64,000 nucleotides of DNA, from contig JAIELX010000032.1 in NCBI GenBank assembly GCA_019752635.1, positions 62,001 through 126,000 of the forward strand, in the 5' to 3' direction. Shown here piece by piece: positions 18,015-27,052 of this stretch (positions within the stretch are counted from its first letter, which is position 1; each line of letters starts with the position of its first letter). The notes under the pieces are model-generated. The model had not been told where the DNA came from and did no database searches. It worked only from the letters and a program-made list of their open reading frames with translations. A program made the position numbers and the translations under genes. This DNA is from Candidatus Obscuribacterales bacterium (GTDB lineage: Bacteria > Cyanobacteriota > Vampirovibrionia > Obscuribacterales > Obscuribacteraceae).

Positions 18015-18042
18015 TTGCGGAACCGCCTATCAAAGCTATAAT
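18015..18042 (+). promoter_or_regulatory. Candidate sigma-70 promoter giving a leaderless spoIID-like mRNA
   Basis: TTGCGG (18015-18020) and a perfect TATAAT (18037-18042) are separated by 16 nt. A start site about 7 nt downstream would fall on the ATG at 18049, which has no Shine-Dalgarno sequence. This would yield a leaderless mRNA. It is a prediction from sequence alone. Confidence 0.45.
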
Positions 18043-18048
18043 CCTGAA

Positions 18049-19761
18049 ATGGTCGAAGTGCATTTTAGCGGAAATCCCACGGAAGAAGAGGCGGCAGCGT
18101 GCTTAGCTGTCATACGGTTGCTGTGCGGTGGTGTTACCACTGCGCATGATTGCAAAACGTCTCTCAAACCTGACAGCGCGACGCAATCAGCCTGGGGAAG
18201 GGCTTCCCGATTGGAGCAGACTGGCAGATCCACCTGCCGAAAGAGCAAAAGTTTGCCCTTATGGAGTCTTGCCGGTCGGACCATGGGGCTTTTTTCCGCG
18301 TTGGCAATCGCAGCCTCCTCTCTGCTGGCGTCGGTGATCGGCGCCGCTTCTGCCGGTGCGATGGAACGAACTGGTTTCGAGCCGGCGGCGCAAACATCCA
18401 CTAACAACGCCGCCACAACAATCAATCGAGCAGTGCGTGTGGCACTGAACGCCTCGACCGGCAAGATAAGCCTTTCTTGTCCGGACGGAGCCACAATTCA
18501 CAACGCGAAGACTCAAGAGTTGCTTGCGCAGGTTCCGCCCCGCAGCACCTGGGAAGTCTGTAAGCGTCAAGCTTCCGGTTCAAATCAAATCTCTTTCTCC
18601 GGCAACATCGGTAACTGTGCGTTCAGCAAGGTTGTGGTAGACCGAACACTAAACGTGTCCGGATCGCCATATCGCAGTGCATCATTCCAGCGAGGCAATT
18701 CTTCAGGTTTTCGCCCCCAAATACTTGACAGCACCAATCCCGCGTTTTTGCTCGATTTGCGACCAAAGGGCACGACGGCGCAAGATGTCGGCGGCGGACA
18801 GAACTACCGCGCTATCGGGTTTAGCACGGTCTCTCCCGAAACGGCAAGGTCGGCAGAACCGCCCGAGACCTTCCTGATCACGCCTTCAAGGCCCGATGGA
18901 CTAATTGGTATCAACAATCGACTCTACCGGGGGCAAATCGAACTACGCGCCACGCCGGCGACAGGGCAGTTTGCTGTTATCAACATAGTGACAATGGAAG
19001 ATTACCTCCTCTCGGTCGTTCCGGCCGAAATGCCGGGCTGCTGGCCTCTAGAGTCATTGAAAGCTCAGGCAATAGCCGCGCGCTCGTACGCAGTTGCGAA
19101 CATGGGCAAGCATGCCGCAGATGGCTACGATGTTGAACCGACGGTTAGCGACCAGGTTTACGCAGGAGTGGAATCCGAAACAGAAAACAGCAACCGCGCC
19201 GTAGCTGAAACGGAAGGCATTGTTCTCAAGCATCAGGGCAAGGTGGTCAGCGCGTTTTTTCATAGCGCAGGAGGCGGCTGCACCGAACTTGCCGAACACG
19301 TTTGGGGCCGACCGGTTCCCTACCTGAAATCGGTAGTGGACTATGACGATCGCTCACCGCACTTCACGTGGACAAGGCAATTCCCCGTCACCGCAGCAGA
19401 CGAATGCGTTAAGAAATCCGGAAAGGACATCGGTCAACTCTTATCGGTAATGCCTTTGGTGAAAACTGCTTCCGGCCGCTTAAAGTCGGCCATGTTAATT
19501 GGCACGACAGGTCCGATTGTCGTGAGTGGAGAAGAATTGAGAAGAATCTTTGCGTTACCAAGCAGCCTCTTCAATGCTTGCGTTGACAATGATTGCTATG
19601 TGTTTGCAGGTCGCGGATTCGGTCATGGACTGGGAATGTCGCAATGGGGGGCAAAATCCCTCGCCGAGCAGGGATATAATGCAGCGCAAATTCTGTCGTA
19701 TTACTATAAAGATGTATCCATCGAGCAAATGCAACCACCCGGTAGCATGCGTCAGCTGTAA
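18049..19761 (+). CDS. SpoIID/LytB-domain protein with carboxylase-epsilon-like N-terminal extension
   Basis: The C-terminal part is a clear SpoIID/LytB domain, the amidase-enhancer or lytic-transglycosylase family acting on peptidoglycan. It shows MEDYLLSVVPAEMP, LKAQAIAARSYA, FFHSAGGGCTE and GRGFGHGLGMSQWGA near the end. From Met18049 the first 60 residues read like an acyl-CoA carboxylase epsilon subunit (HFSGNPTEEEAAACLAVI, then SAWGRASRLEQTG). A hydrophobic segment at residues 79-103 follows, probably a signal anchor that exports the rest. The ATG at 18049 is chosen because it matches that N-terminal domain; an upstream ATG at 17968 with GAAG would add 27 residues. The fusion is unusual. 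Confidence 0.82.
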   Translation: MVEVHFSGNPTEEEAAACLAVIRLLCGGVTTAHDCKTSLKPDSATQSAWGRASRLEQTGRSTCRKSKSLPLWSLAGRTMGLFSALAIAASSLLASVIGAASAGAMERTGFEPAAQTSTNNAATTINRAVRVALNASTGKISLSCPDGATIHNAKTQELLAQVPPRSTWEVCKRQASGSNQISFSGNIGNCAFSKVVVDRTLNVSGSPYRSASFQRGNSSGFRPQILDSTNPAFLLDLRPKGTTAQDVGGGQNYRAIGFSTVSPETARSAEPPETFLITPSRPDGLIGINNRLYRGQIELRATPATGQFAVINIVTMEDYLLSVVPAEMPGCWPLESLKAQAIAARSYAVANMGKHAADGYDVEPTVSDQVYAGVESETENSNRAVAETEGIVLKHQGKVVSAFFHSAGGGCTELAEHVWGRPVPYLKSVVDYDDRSPHFTWTRQFPVTAADECVKKSGKDIGQLLSVMPLVKTASGRLKSAMLIGTTGPIVVSGEELRRIFALPSSLFNACVDNDCYVFAGRGFGHGLGMSQWGAKSLAEQGYNAAQILSYYYKDVSIEQMQPPGSMRQL

Positions 19762-19874
19762 TAAGAGCAAGGTTTATCGGGCATTTTCGTTCAAAGGACC
19801 ATCGGAAACTCGCTGAAACTGGTAGCGATCATCTTCTCCGGTCCGGCGGTCCAAGTACTTTAGAGGGCAATCAA

Positions 19875-21392
19875 GTGCAATTTGATCTAGCAGGTTTCCT
19901 GACCACTGGTGTCGCGGTTCTTGTGATGTTGGGAATCTTAAGCAGTCTGATCATTGTTCACGAGTTTGGACACTGGTCGGTCGCTCGCTTCTTCGGTTTT
20001 CAAACCCCGATCTTCGGGTTCGGACTTCCGTTCGGCCCGACGTGGTCACTGGGAAAGAAGTGGGACACGGAGTTCAAGATTCACGCCTGCCTGGTCGGCG
20101 GATATGTTGCTATACCGGAACTCGGTGACGAGTCCAACGCAACACAAGAGCACTTTGGCGTGCAACTAAAACCTTTTAAAAAGTTCCCGGTCTGGCAACG
20201 TATGTTGGTGGCTTTCGCAGGCGTCAACAACAACATCATCTTTGCCTGGCTTGTGATGTTCATTATGCTGATGACACTTGGAGTTCCGAAGCAGGACGTT
20301 GTGGTTCACAACTTGCCGGCCGCCAACCCCATTGCTAAGCAAGCCGGTGTTCAACAGGGCGATCGCATCGTTGCCATCGACAGGAAGAAGATGGCCGGCG
20401 TTGACGATGTCATTCAATATCTCGGCAAGCATAAGAAGGAAACAGTCGTTCTCCATATCTTCCGTCCCGATCCGGTCGAGCCGGCAACAAAGTCGGATGC
20501 AGGGAAGGAGAAAGATTCGGCAGCAACATCCAGCGCAACTGATACACCTAAAGAAACAAGCACGGATACGTCCACAGCGGCAACTCCCGGCACCGCATCC
20601 GATACCGGCATCGGCACGTCGACAGCGAAGCAATCCGAAGAAGAAGAGGAAGACGACTTCACAAAGGACACGGCTTCCATCCCCGGAAAGAACGTCGACA
20701 TCACAGTGACCACGAACGCTGACGGCAAGGTCGGCATGGCGCTGGTGGGCAAAGGAAAAATGACCTACCAAAAGCTTGACGGCAGCCCGCTCGATATAGC
20801 GGTAATGTCGGCCCAAAAGCTGTGGGGTTTGACCACAAGCATGCTTGACGCCATGGGCATGATGGTGCAAGGAATTTTCTCCGGTGGCGGGGGCGGACAA
20901 ACGGCTACTGGACAGCCCGCACCGAAGATGGGGATAGACGACCTTCACGGTGTACTGGCCGTGGTCAAAATCGGGGCCGATATTGCTCAGCAGGACTGGA
21001 CACAGCTTTTCATGTTTACCATCATGATTAGCATGGACCTGGCTATTATCAACCTGGTTCCGTGGCCTGCATTGGACGGCGGACATTTGGCTTTCATGTT
21101 GGTTGAACTTCTGACTGGCAGACCAATGAACGAACGCGCCCAGAATGCACTCGTCAAATGGGGATTTGTCAGTCTGCTGGTCCTGATGGCGGTAATAATG
21201 GTGAACGATGTGCGAGCGTTGTTTACAGGACAATTGGACGTTAAGGTAAAATCGGGTAAGAAACATACGCAAGAGAAAAAGGAACAGGACCGAAAGGCTC
21301 CCGAAGATCCGCAAAAGGCACCGACTGTAGACAACAATGCACTGCCGGAAGGTCCTGCTGGTACACCAACACCTGCGCCTGCTCATCCTTAA
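19875..21392 (+). CDS. rseP: Site-2 protease (M50, RseP-like) with a long Ser/Thr-rich insert
   Basis: This 505-residue intramembrane metalloprotease has HEFGH at residues 29-33 in the first membrane segment and the third metal-ligand motif LVPWPALDGGH near residue 392. A PDZ half (AKQAGVQQGDRIVAIDRKKM) is interrupted by a Ser/Thr/Ala/Asp-rich low-complexity insert at about 200-270 before the fold resumes. Such proteases cut anti-sigma factors or signal-peptide remnants. The C-terminus is a Lys/Pro-rich tail. The start is a GTG with GAGGG about 8 nt upstream. It is followed 17 nt later by the FmdB-type gene. No anti-sigma pair is visible. Confidence 0.9.
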   Translation: MQFDLAGFLTTGVAVLVMLGILSSLIIVHEFGHWSVARFFGFQTPIFGFGLPFGPTWSLGKKWDTEFKIHACLVGGYVAIPELGDESNATQEHFGVQLKPFKKFPVWQRMLVAFAGVNNNIIFAWLVMFIMLMTLGVPKQDVVVHNLPAANPIAKQAGVQQGDRIVAIDRKKMAGVDDVIQYLGKHKKETVVLHIFRPDPVEPATKSDAGKEKDSAATSSATDTPKETSTDTSTAATPGTASDTGIGTSTAKQSEEEEEDDFTKDTASIPGKNVDITVTTNADGKVGMALVGKGKMTYQKLDGSPLDIAVMSAQKLWGLTTSMLDAMGMMVQGIFSGGGGGQTATGQPAPKMGIDDLHGVLAVVKIGADIAQQDWTQLFMFTIMISMDLAIINLVPWPALDGGHLAFMLVELLTGRPMNERAQNALVKWGFVSLLVLMAVIMVNDVRALFTGQLDVKVKSGKKHTQEKKEQDRKAPEDPQKAPTVDNNALPEGPAGTPTPAPAHP

Positions 21393-21409
21393 AACCAGAG
21401 GAGTCCACT

Positions 21410-21655
21410 ATGCCCAGTTACGATTATCGATGCAAAGCTTGCAGCTCCAACGTGACGTTGGAACGTTCGATGTCCGACGACACCCCTCCTGTGTGTACGG
21501 ATTGCGGCAGCGAAGACCTCAATCGTGTTTGGACTGCCTTCATCATTTCCGGCGGCAGTACTCCCGATGTGGGACAGGGCGCTAGTTCCGGTGCTCCGGC
21601 CCCGCGAAAAAGCGGCTGTGGTTCGTGCAGCAGCCACGCCTGCGGAACCTGCTAA
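21410..21655 (+). CDS. FmdB-family zinc-ribbon protein
   Basis: The 81-residue product opens MPSYDYRCKACSSNVTLE and has a second pair CTDCGSEDLNRVW, the CxxC...CxxC zinc ribbon of the FmdB/CxxC_CxxC_SSSS family. The C-terminus is unusual, with GCGSCSSHACGTC adding five Cys. The family is named after a putative regulator of formamidase genes, but its molecular role is poorly known. A possible ribosome-binding GAGG lies before the ATG. It directly follows the site-2 protease gene and likely shares its mRNA. Confidence 0.85.
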   Translation: MPSYDYRCKACSSNVTLERSMSDDTPPVCTDCGSEDLNRVWTAFIISGGSTPDVGQGASSGAPAPRKSGCGSCSSHACGTC

Positions 21656-21776
21656 GTCCTGCGGCTGATTCGTGGGTGCGCATCGACTCGAAAATTGCAG
21701 ACGAATAGGTCCGATCCAAGGGAACAATAAAGGGCAAGAACTTTCGTGCTCTTAATGCTCCGAGGATACGGCTCAC

Positions 21777-22403
21777 ATGGTAGAAAAAAAGGCTCCCGGC
21801 AAAGGCGACGAATTTAAACGAGCCCTGGTGGACTTCATTTTCGTAACGCTTCTGGTTACCGGTGCCGGATTCGGGGGCTATTTCTACGGCACTGTTCAAC
21901 GTTTGGCACCGGTTCAAGCAGTCCCGCCTGGCACGCCGGGAGCTTTGCCAGCAGCAATAGCGCCGGCAACTTCAACAGCTGCCTCCCCCTCAACGGGCCA
22001 GCAGACTGCGACGTTGGCACCGGCCGCCAGTCCAGCATCCTCAGCGAAGAAAACACAGAAGATGAAGTACTGGCTCTCATCGTCCGGTTCGGACTACATT
22101 GGCTACTCTATTACAGTAAAAGTGAATGACGACGCTGTCGATAACTTCTTCGGTCCCGGGAAAAATCTCGACATCACTCGACTCATTAAGCCGGGCGACA
22201 ACACGGTGACATTTGACGCAAAGGCTCTAGGAGCGGATTACAACAAACACGCGGGTGATGTCAAATCAGTCTTGACGGTCCAAGTGGTGCGCGGTCCGAC
22301 TATTCAAGAAGACTTCAAAGAATCTGACGTCCTACTGTCCTACAAGCGAACGGCTGCGGATAGCGGGGACAATAGCGAGACGCTCCACCTGAAGGGAGAG
22401 TAA
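21777..22403 (+). CDS. Membrane-anchored protein with C-terminal beta domain
   Basis: I do not recognise a named family. The product (208 residues) has a short charged cytoplasmic N-terminus, one membrane anchor (FVTLLVTGAGFGGYFYGTV), a Pro/Ala/Thr-rich linker of about 60 residues, and a C-terminal domain from MKYWLSSSG to the end. The linker looks disordered. The final domain alternates hydrophobic and polar residues, with NFFGPGKNLDITRLIKPGDN, suggesting a small beta sandwich outside the cytoplasm. It ends 2 nt before the next gene, so the two are probably made together. Confidence 0.65.
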   Translation: MVEKKAPGKGDEFKRALVDFIFVTLLVTGAGFGGYFYGTVQRLAPVQAVPPGTPGALPAAIAPATSTAASPSTGQQTATLAPAASPASSAKKTQKMKYWLSSSGSDYIGYSITVKVNDDAVDNFFGPGKNLDITRLIKPGDNTVTFDAKALGADYNKHAGDVKSVLTVQVVRGPTIQEDFKESDVLLSYKRTAADSGDNSETLHLKGE

Positions 22404-22405
22404 CA

Positions 22406-22819
22406 GTGAAAGCCGAGCGTGTGTTTTTTACTACGCTTATAACGCTTGACGCGTTCTTTGTGGCTTTCTTCTTTGGATTTAACAGCAGGCACGTTCCGGT
22501 AATCGATCCAACAATGCCCCCAATCTCAATCAAAACAATTGCCAACCCTTCAAGCTACCCGGCGAAAGGTTCTGCGGCTACTCAAGAAAAGGAAGCGCGG
22601 CCGGTCCGCCAGTCGGATGTCGGCGCGGCACCCGATGCCGGTAAGCACGGAGCTGCAAAAGGCTCGGAAGCAACATCAGAGAAAGGATCCGGCAGCGGAA
22701 AAGGATCAAACAAAGCGGCAGGTAAAGGAGCAGCTAACAAACCTGCTAAGCCTCCTGCGGAGAAGAAAACGACCAGTAGCGCATCAACTGCTGCTAAACC
22801 AGCAACTAAGAGTAAGTAA
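22406..22819 (+). CDS. Small membrane-anchored protein with Lys/Ala/Gly-rich tail
   Basis: The 137-residue product has one N-terminal membrane segment (TTLITLDAFFVAFFFGF) followed by a low-complexity tail rich in Lys, Ala, Gly, Ser and Pro (AAGKGAANKPAKPPAEKK and similar). No folded domain is apparent. The strongly basic tail could contact polyanions or the cell wall, as Lys-rich tails of envelope proteins do, but that is inference. GTG start with AAGGGAG about 6 nt upstream. It follows the previous anchored protein with a 2-nt gap, so the pair likely works together at the membrane. Confidence 0.6.
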   Translation: MKAERVFFTTLITLDAFFVAFFFGFNSRHVPVIDPTMPPISIKTIANPSSYPAKGSAATQEKEARPVRQSDVGAAPDAGKHGAAKGSEATSEKGSGSGKGSNKAAGKGAANKPAKPPAEKKTTSSASTAAKPATKSK

Positions 22820-22848
22820 CCTGTGTGCGACGGCTCAGTTGACTGTTG

Positions 22849-24633
22849 CTACTTGGGTGGCGGCGGAGTGAACAATGGCGGCGGGGAGGAATGCTTACTT
22901 TCATTGGCATTGGCGGAGCGTCCATTACGATCACCGTCCGCGGTAGTGGTGTTCTTCTTGACTGGAGCGGGAGTAAAGAACGGCACACCGGGATTAGCCG
23001 TCTGCTCCGGTTTCCCGGCAGGCTTGATCGGCGCAGGCGTAAACATAGGCGGCACCAGTTGCTTTCTTGCGCTCAATGGCGGAGGGAGGAACATGGGAGG
23101 CAACAGTTTATCTGCATTAGGCGGTTTGGGCGGCATAAAGACAGGTGGGGGCGTGTGCTTTATCGGAACCGGTGAAGTCTGCGGAGTGAATGAGATGACA
23201 GGGTAATCAACATACAAACGAGCCATGGTGGCTTTATCCCGGTCGGTGGGCAGGCCGCTCTGCACCGCAGCGGAGCGAAAATACATTACATCTTTGACTG
23301 CGTTGGAGTGTCCCAGACCGAGTGAATGCCCAATCTCATGCACGCACACCGCCGAGCACTCACCGGCTTCCAAAACTCTCTTCGGATCAAATGGATCCAC
23401 GGTGCGAATGTTGACTACGGCATTATTGATATCGCCGTCTTGATAGGACATTTGCGTAAGCCCTGCAGTCTCAACTTCCAAATGCGTATTGGTACGAGGC
23501 AAAGGATCGCTGGTCCAGACCACTGTTATATCCGCAGCGTCTTTCTTCCCCACTATCTTGTAGCTAATCTTCTGGCGCGACGCTTCGCACCATAGGTCTA
23601 ACGAACGCTTGATCAAATTATCAAGTTTGCGATTATAGCCATACACTCGCTCGCCCGGAGTGATGAATACCTTAATAGGCAATCGCGCTTTGTTCCATTT
23701 TTTACCGTTGGAGTCGTTGTGTTCAAGATAATCCGGCAGCCGGTTCGAAGCATCATCATTCTTAGCTTTATCAATCGCCAGCGTCTTAAGGCAGTTTTCG
23801 GCCTCTTCACGTCGGCGAACATCGGTTTCCATGGCACCATATTTATTAATCCAACGAATCGCCTGATCGAAATTGCCCTCATCACCATAGGCAATACCAA
23901 TGTTATACACAACGTCTTTCTCTGAAGAATCGAAAGCCAGAGCTTTTTCGCCTTCAACTATTGCTTTTCGCGCATTGCCGAGGCGCCGGAATGCAAAAGA
24001 TTGCATGGCATGAACCTTAGCCGAATATGGTGATGGATCAAACTTTGCAGCTTTCTCCAAATAGGGTACCGCCTCCGAATCCCTTTTCTCAGTGACTAGA
24101 TCTGATGCCATTTTTAAGTTCCTGTAGACACCGATATCCTTTATGAGCCCTTTCGCTTTTGCAATCCAAACAGAGTCATGGGCTCTGCTGACAAAGGATT
24201 CCAAACAGACCAGAGCTTGCTCAAAATTGTTGGCGTCATAGTATGCAAGAGCTTTAGTGTAAAGAGCGCTGAGGTAGGAAGGATCGTACTGTAGTGCAAG
24301 GTCGGCTTCATTAACTGCCTGCCAGTAGTCTTTCAAACTACGGTAGCACCGAGCCAAGTCATGATGAACTTCCCCGGAATATGAGGTGGGATCTTGCGCT
24401 GCTGCTCGACGAAGAGCATCACGAGCGCCAACGAAATTTCCGGCGTTGTATAGGCTATTGGCTTGTGCGCAAAGATTGAAAACTCCCGTCTCAACTTCAT
24501 AGCTCTTCAAAAGCTTGCGGGCCGAAAGGGGTTGGCAGCAGACCATCGAAAGTGCTACAGCCGAACACAGTAGAAGAGAATGCGAAACTCGTCCACTACT
24601 GCGTCCGCAATCTCCCGACGCAAACCTATTCAT
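22849..24633 (-). CDS. Secreted TPR protein with metzincin protease domain and Pro-rich tail
   Basis: The product (594 residues from ATG 24633; a GGGGGAG lies about 9 nt upstream) has a signal peptide, then at least five TPR units, then a metzincin-type zinc protease. The active site is HEIGHSLGLGHS with the Met-turn VKDVMYF shortly after, coded near 23280-23345. The last 100 residues are a disordered tail with five copies of a PPxFxPxP-like motif. It should act outside the cytoplasm on protein substrates brought by the TPRs. A longer frame opens at 24672, adding 13 residues. It runs divergently from the ABM-fold gene. Confidence 0.9.
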   Translation of the reverse strand: MNRFASGDCGRSSGRVSHSLLLCSAVALSMVCCQPLSARKLLKSYEVETGVFNLCAQANSLYNAGNFVGARDALRRAAAQDPTSYSGEVHHDLARCYRSLKDYWQAVNEADLALQYDPSYLSALYTKALAYYDANNFEQALVCLESFVSRAHDSVWIAKAKGLIKDIGVYRNLKMASDLVTEKRDSEAVPYLEKAAKFDPSPYSAKVHAMQSFAFRRLGNARKAIVEGEKALAFDSSEKDVVYNIGIAYGDEGNFDQAIRWINKYGAMETDVRRREEAENCLKTLAIDKAKNDDASNRLPDYLEHNDSNGKKWNKARLPIKVFITPGERVYGYNRKLDNLIKRSLDLWCEASRQKISYKIVGKKDAADITVVWTSDPLPRTNTHLEVETAGLTQMSYQDGDINNAVVNIRTVDPFDPKRVLEAGECSAVCVHEIGHSLGLGHSNAVKDVMYFRSAAVQSGLPTDRDKATMARLYVDYPVISFTPQTSPVPIKHTPPPVFMPPKPPNADKLLPPMFLPPPLSARKQLVPPMFTPAPIKPAGKPEQTANPGVPFFTPAPVKKNTTTADGDRNGRSANANESKHSSPPPLFTPPPPK

Positions 24634-24778
24634 CCAGCAGGCTCCCCCCCTTTTTCCCGTATGCGGCTCCATACTTATTCCACGTCGAACGCCAAAACCG
24701 GACGCAGCGCAGCCCGGTCAGCCGCCCGACTCTGTTATACTGCCAGACTCAATTGGCATGAAAAGGAGAGTTTTCCGG

Positions 24779-25063
24779 ATGATTACGGTCGGAATGAATT
24801 ATCACGTCCTTGCCGGGAAACAGAGTGATTTCGAGAGCAAGTTTCGCGATGTGCTCGCGGCTCTGGAAGCGGCCGAGGGGCACACTTCTTCAAGACTGTG
24901 GAAGGACGTGAGCGACGACGCTTCGTATCTGATTACCAGTGAATGGTCCAGCGAGCAGCAGTTCCAGGATTTCATCCGCAGCAAAGCTTTTCAGGATGTT
25001 ACCAACTGGGGCAAAGAGCAGATTCTCTCCGCTCGTCCTCAACACAAGATTTACCGGCAGTAG
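24779..25063 (+). CDS. Antibiotic-biosynthesis-monooxygenase (ABM) fold protein
   Basis: The 94-residue product has the dimeric alpha-beta barrel pattern: an N-terminal strand (MITVGMNYHVL), a KQSDFESKFRDVLAALEA helix, the HTSSRLWKD strand, YLITSEWSSEQQFQDFIRS, and ILSARPQHKIYR. ABM-fold proteins include small oxygenases and heme-degrading enzymes of the IsdG type, and many have no assigned reaction. I chose the ATG at 24779 because AAAAGGAG sits about 10 nt upstream. A second ATG at 24758 would put 7 residues ahead of the fold. The function is not set by context. Confidence 0.75.
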   Translation: MITVGMNYHVLAGKQSDFESKFRDVLAALEAAEGHTSSRLWKDVSDDASYLITSEWSSEQQFQDFIRSKAFQDVTNWGKEQILSARPQHKIYRQ

Positions 25064-25209
25064 CAGCGGGCTTTGCAGCGATCCTCGTTAAGGGCGCCTC
25101 GCAATGAGTTTTACACCCGTATAGGGGATAGACTTGGATCTCACCCGGGTAATAGTCGACCTTACACGTATGTGCGATGCTAGTAGTTGTCGGCAATTAG
25201 GGCAGGACG

Positions 25210-25578
25210 TTGAAAACACTATTGATGGTAGACGATGATCCAACAATTCGCCGAATCGCGGAGATCTGTTTGACTAGAATCGGGAATTGGCAGGTTACGT
25301 CAGTCGACTCCGGGTACGAAGCCCTTCAAATTCTGCAGACCTTTGTCCCGGACACAATTGTGTTGGATGTGATGATGCGAGGGATGGACGGGCCTGTCTT
25401 GCTGAAACGCATTAGGGCCAATGAAGCGCTGGCCGACGTACCCGTGATTTTCCTCACCGCATTGGTTCAACCTCAAGAGATAGACTCATACCTGGAAATG
25501 GGCGTTGCCGGTGTAATCATAAAACCGTTCGACCCGCTGAAACTTTCCGCTGAAGTAACGAGAATCTCGGAGCAGTAA
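25210..25578 (+). CDS. CheY-like single-domain response regulator
   Basis: The 122-residue product is a receiver domain alone: the acidic pocket VDDDP, the phosphoacceptor D53 in VLDVMMRGMD, the Thr of FLTALVQ and the Lys of IIKPFDP. No output domain follows, so it signals by protein contact. The likely start is TTG at 25210, with a GGCAGGA nearby; the next in-frame ATG at 25225 would remove the first beta strand. No histidine kinase is adjacent, apart from the relic at 27.1 kb, so its partner is unknown. Confidence 0.88.
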   Translation: MKTLLMVDDDPTIRRIAEICLTRIGNWQVTSVDSGYEALQILQTFVPDTIVLDVMMRGMDGPVLLKRIRANEALADVPVIFLTALVQPQEIDSYLEMGVAGVIIKPFDPLKLSAEVTRISEQ

Positions 25579-25727
25579 AGAACCAACCGCTTCGTTGAAC
25601 GGACGCAACGCAGGATTTCTCAGTATATGGTGCGCAGGGTGCGCGCCCGGCGAGGAACCATACACACCGGCATTGTTGATCAGTGAGAGTCTTCCCCAAA
25701 TCGCAATGTCTTGATTTACTGTAAAGC

Positions 25728-26936
25728 TCAAGCAATGGATAACTCAATACTACTGCGGCATTGATGCGTCGTCGGGTGAACGGCTTTAACAGTAGAGTTC
25801 GCGATCATGTTCAAGACTTCCTCAGCAATATCTTTTGCTGCGTCAGGTCTTGCAAGTGCCACCGCTTTCTGTCGCATCAGGTTAAGCTTCTCAGTATCAG
25901 CAAGAAGGCTGTCGACTTTGAAAGCGAGCGTCGGTAAGTTGTTGCAGCGTATTGCGGTCCACTCCTCCATAAGATGATCGGCGTTCCGCTCTTCCTGCCC
26001 CGGAACAGGGCAGACAATGACAGTGACAAGTCCTTTGCACAAAGCTTCCGAAGAAGTCAGCCCACCAGACTTGCCAATTAGAAGGTCGGACGCAGCCATG
26101 TATTCATCCATGTGATCTGTATAGCCAATGCAGTTGACTCTATTCCCGCTGACACGTGCAACCACCTGTGCGCTCTGCTCAACTGCAGCCCTTAACTCGT
26201 CGTTATCCCCGCAAACAGCGACGATCGGTGCTCGCGATTTCAATTCTTTCAGAGACAACAACGCATCTTCCATCGGGCCCATTCCAAGTCCACCCAACGT
26301 CATTAGTATCGTTGTCTGTTGAGGATCAAGTCCGTATTTACGGCGCATTGCCAATTTGTCCTTAGGCTTGGCAAACTCGGGACTGACGGGAATGCCCGTC
26401 ACTTTCAAGAGTTCCGGACGGTAGCCCAGTGCAGCCATATGCTGCCTCGTCTCCTCAATCCCCACGAAGTATCTTGAGTAGTGATGACACAGCCAGAGTG
26501 GATTAATGTCGTAATCAGTAATAACAACCGCGTGATGCGCAGAGAAAGCACCTTTGCATGTCAGCCAGGAGATCATGTCGGCCGGCAAAGGATGTGTACA
26601 GACAACGATATCCGGCTTGTACTCATGCACAAGGTCAATCAACCCGGTTGAGTTCCAGCGTTCAAAAGCAATGCCGTGGGTCTGATTCGTCCAGGCTTTG
26701 TCGGCGTAGTTATAGAGAAAGCCCAGCAACTGCGGAGCCTTATTGACCAGGTTAATATAGGACTTTTGATAAAGTTTGCGAAAGGCCGCATTAGCAAAGC
26801 GCAGCGCATCTTCGTGCCTGACTTCTGCGTTGGCATCCTGCTCTTGTAAGGCAAGTTCGATTGCCTCCGCTGCTCGCAGATGCCCGGTGCCAATGGAAGC
26901 AGATAGAATGAGAATTCGAACGGGCGGTTCTAGCAT
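25728..26936 (-). CDS. MGDG synthase / UgtP-type diacylglycerol glycosyltransferase
   Basis: The 402-residue product (from ATG 26936) is a GT-B glycosyltransferase of the MGDG-synthase / processive diacylglycerol glucosyltransferase family. It begins VRILILSASIGTGHLRAAEA, the N-terminal Rossmann domain with the Gly-His of the acceptor site. Further marks are CTHPLPADM, TDYDINPLW, MTLGGLGMGPM, and the UDP-sugar-binding segment SDLLIGKSGGLTSSEALCKG. The enzyme should add a hexose to diacylglycerol to make glycolipid, consistent with a cyanobacterial-phylum envelope; the sugar is not set. No clear Shine-Dalgarno precedes the ATG, and the frame extends upstream. It faces convergently the CheY-like gene. 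Confidence 0.9.
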   Translation of the reverse strand: MLEPPVRILILSASIGTGHLRAAEAIELALQEQDANAEVRHEDALRFANAAFRKLYQKSYINLVNKAPQLLGFLYNYADKAWTNQTHGIAFERWNSTGLIDLVHEYKPDIVVCTHPLPADMISWLTCKGAFSAHHAVVITDYDINPLWLCHHYSRYFVGIEETRQHMAALGYRPELLKVTGIPVSPEFAKPKDKLAMRRKYGLDPQQTTILMTLGGLGMGPMEDALLSLKELKSRAPIVAVCGDNDELRAAVEQSAQVVARVSGNRVNCIGYTDHMDEYMAASDLLIGKSGGLTSSEALCKGLVTVIVCPVPGQEERNADHLMEEWTAIRCNNLPTLAFKVDSLLADTEKLNLMRQKAVALARPDAAKDIAEEVLNMIANSTVKAVHPTTHQCRSSIELSIA

Positions 26937-27052
26937 GACAAGGAATCCGGAAAGAAAATTGCACCTGCTAAGACTGATGCTTTCTCTCCTTGTGTGGTTC
27001 CGCCTCATTGCAAAACAGCTAACTTTGCTAGATAACAGAGTGTAAATTGCAA

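Noticed and set aside
20166..21386. 406-residue open frame on the minus strand inside the site-2 protease gene
   Set aside because: It lies wholly antisense to a well-supported gene, is Cys/His-rich in a way typical of shadow frames and matches no family.
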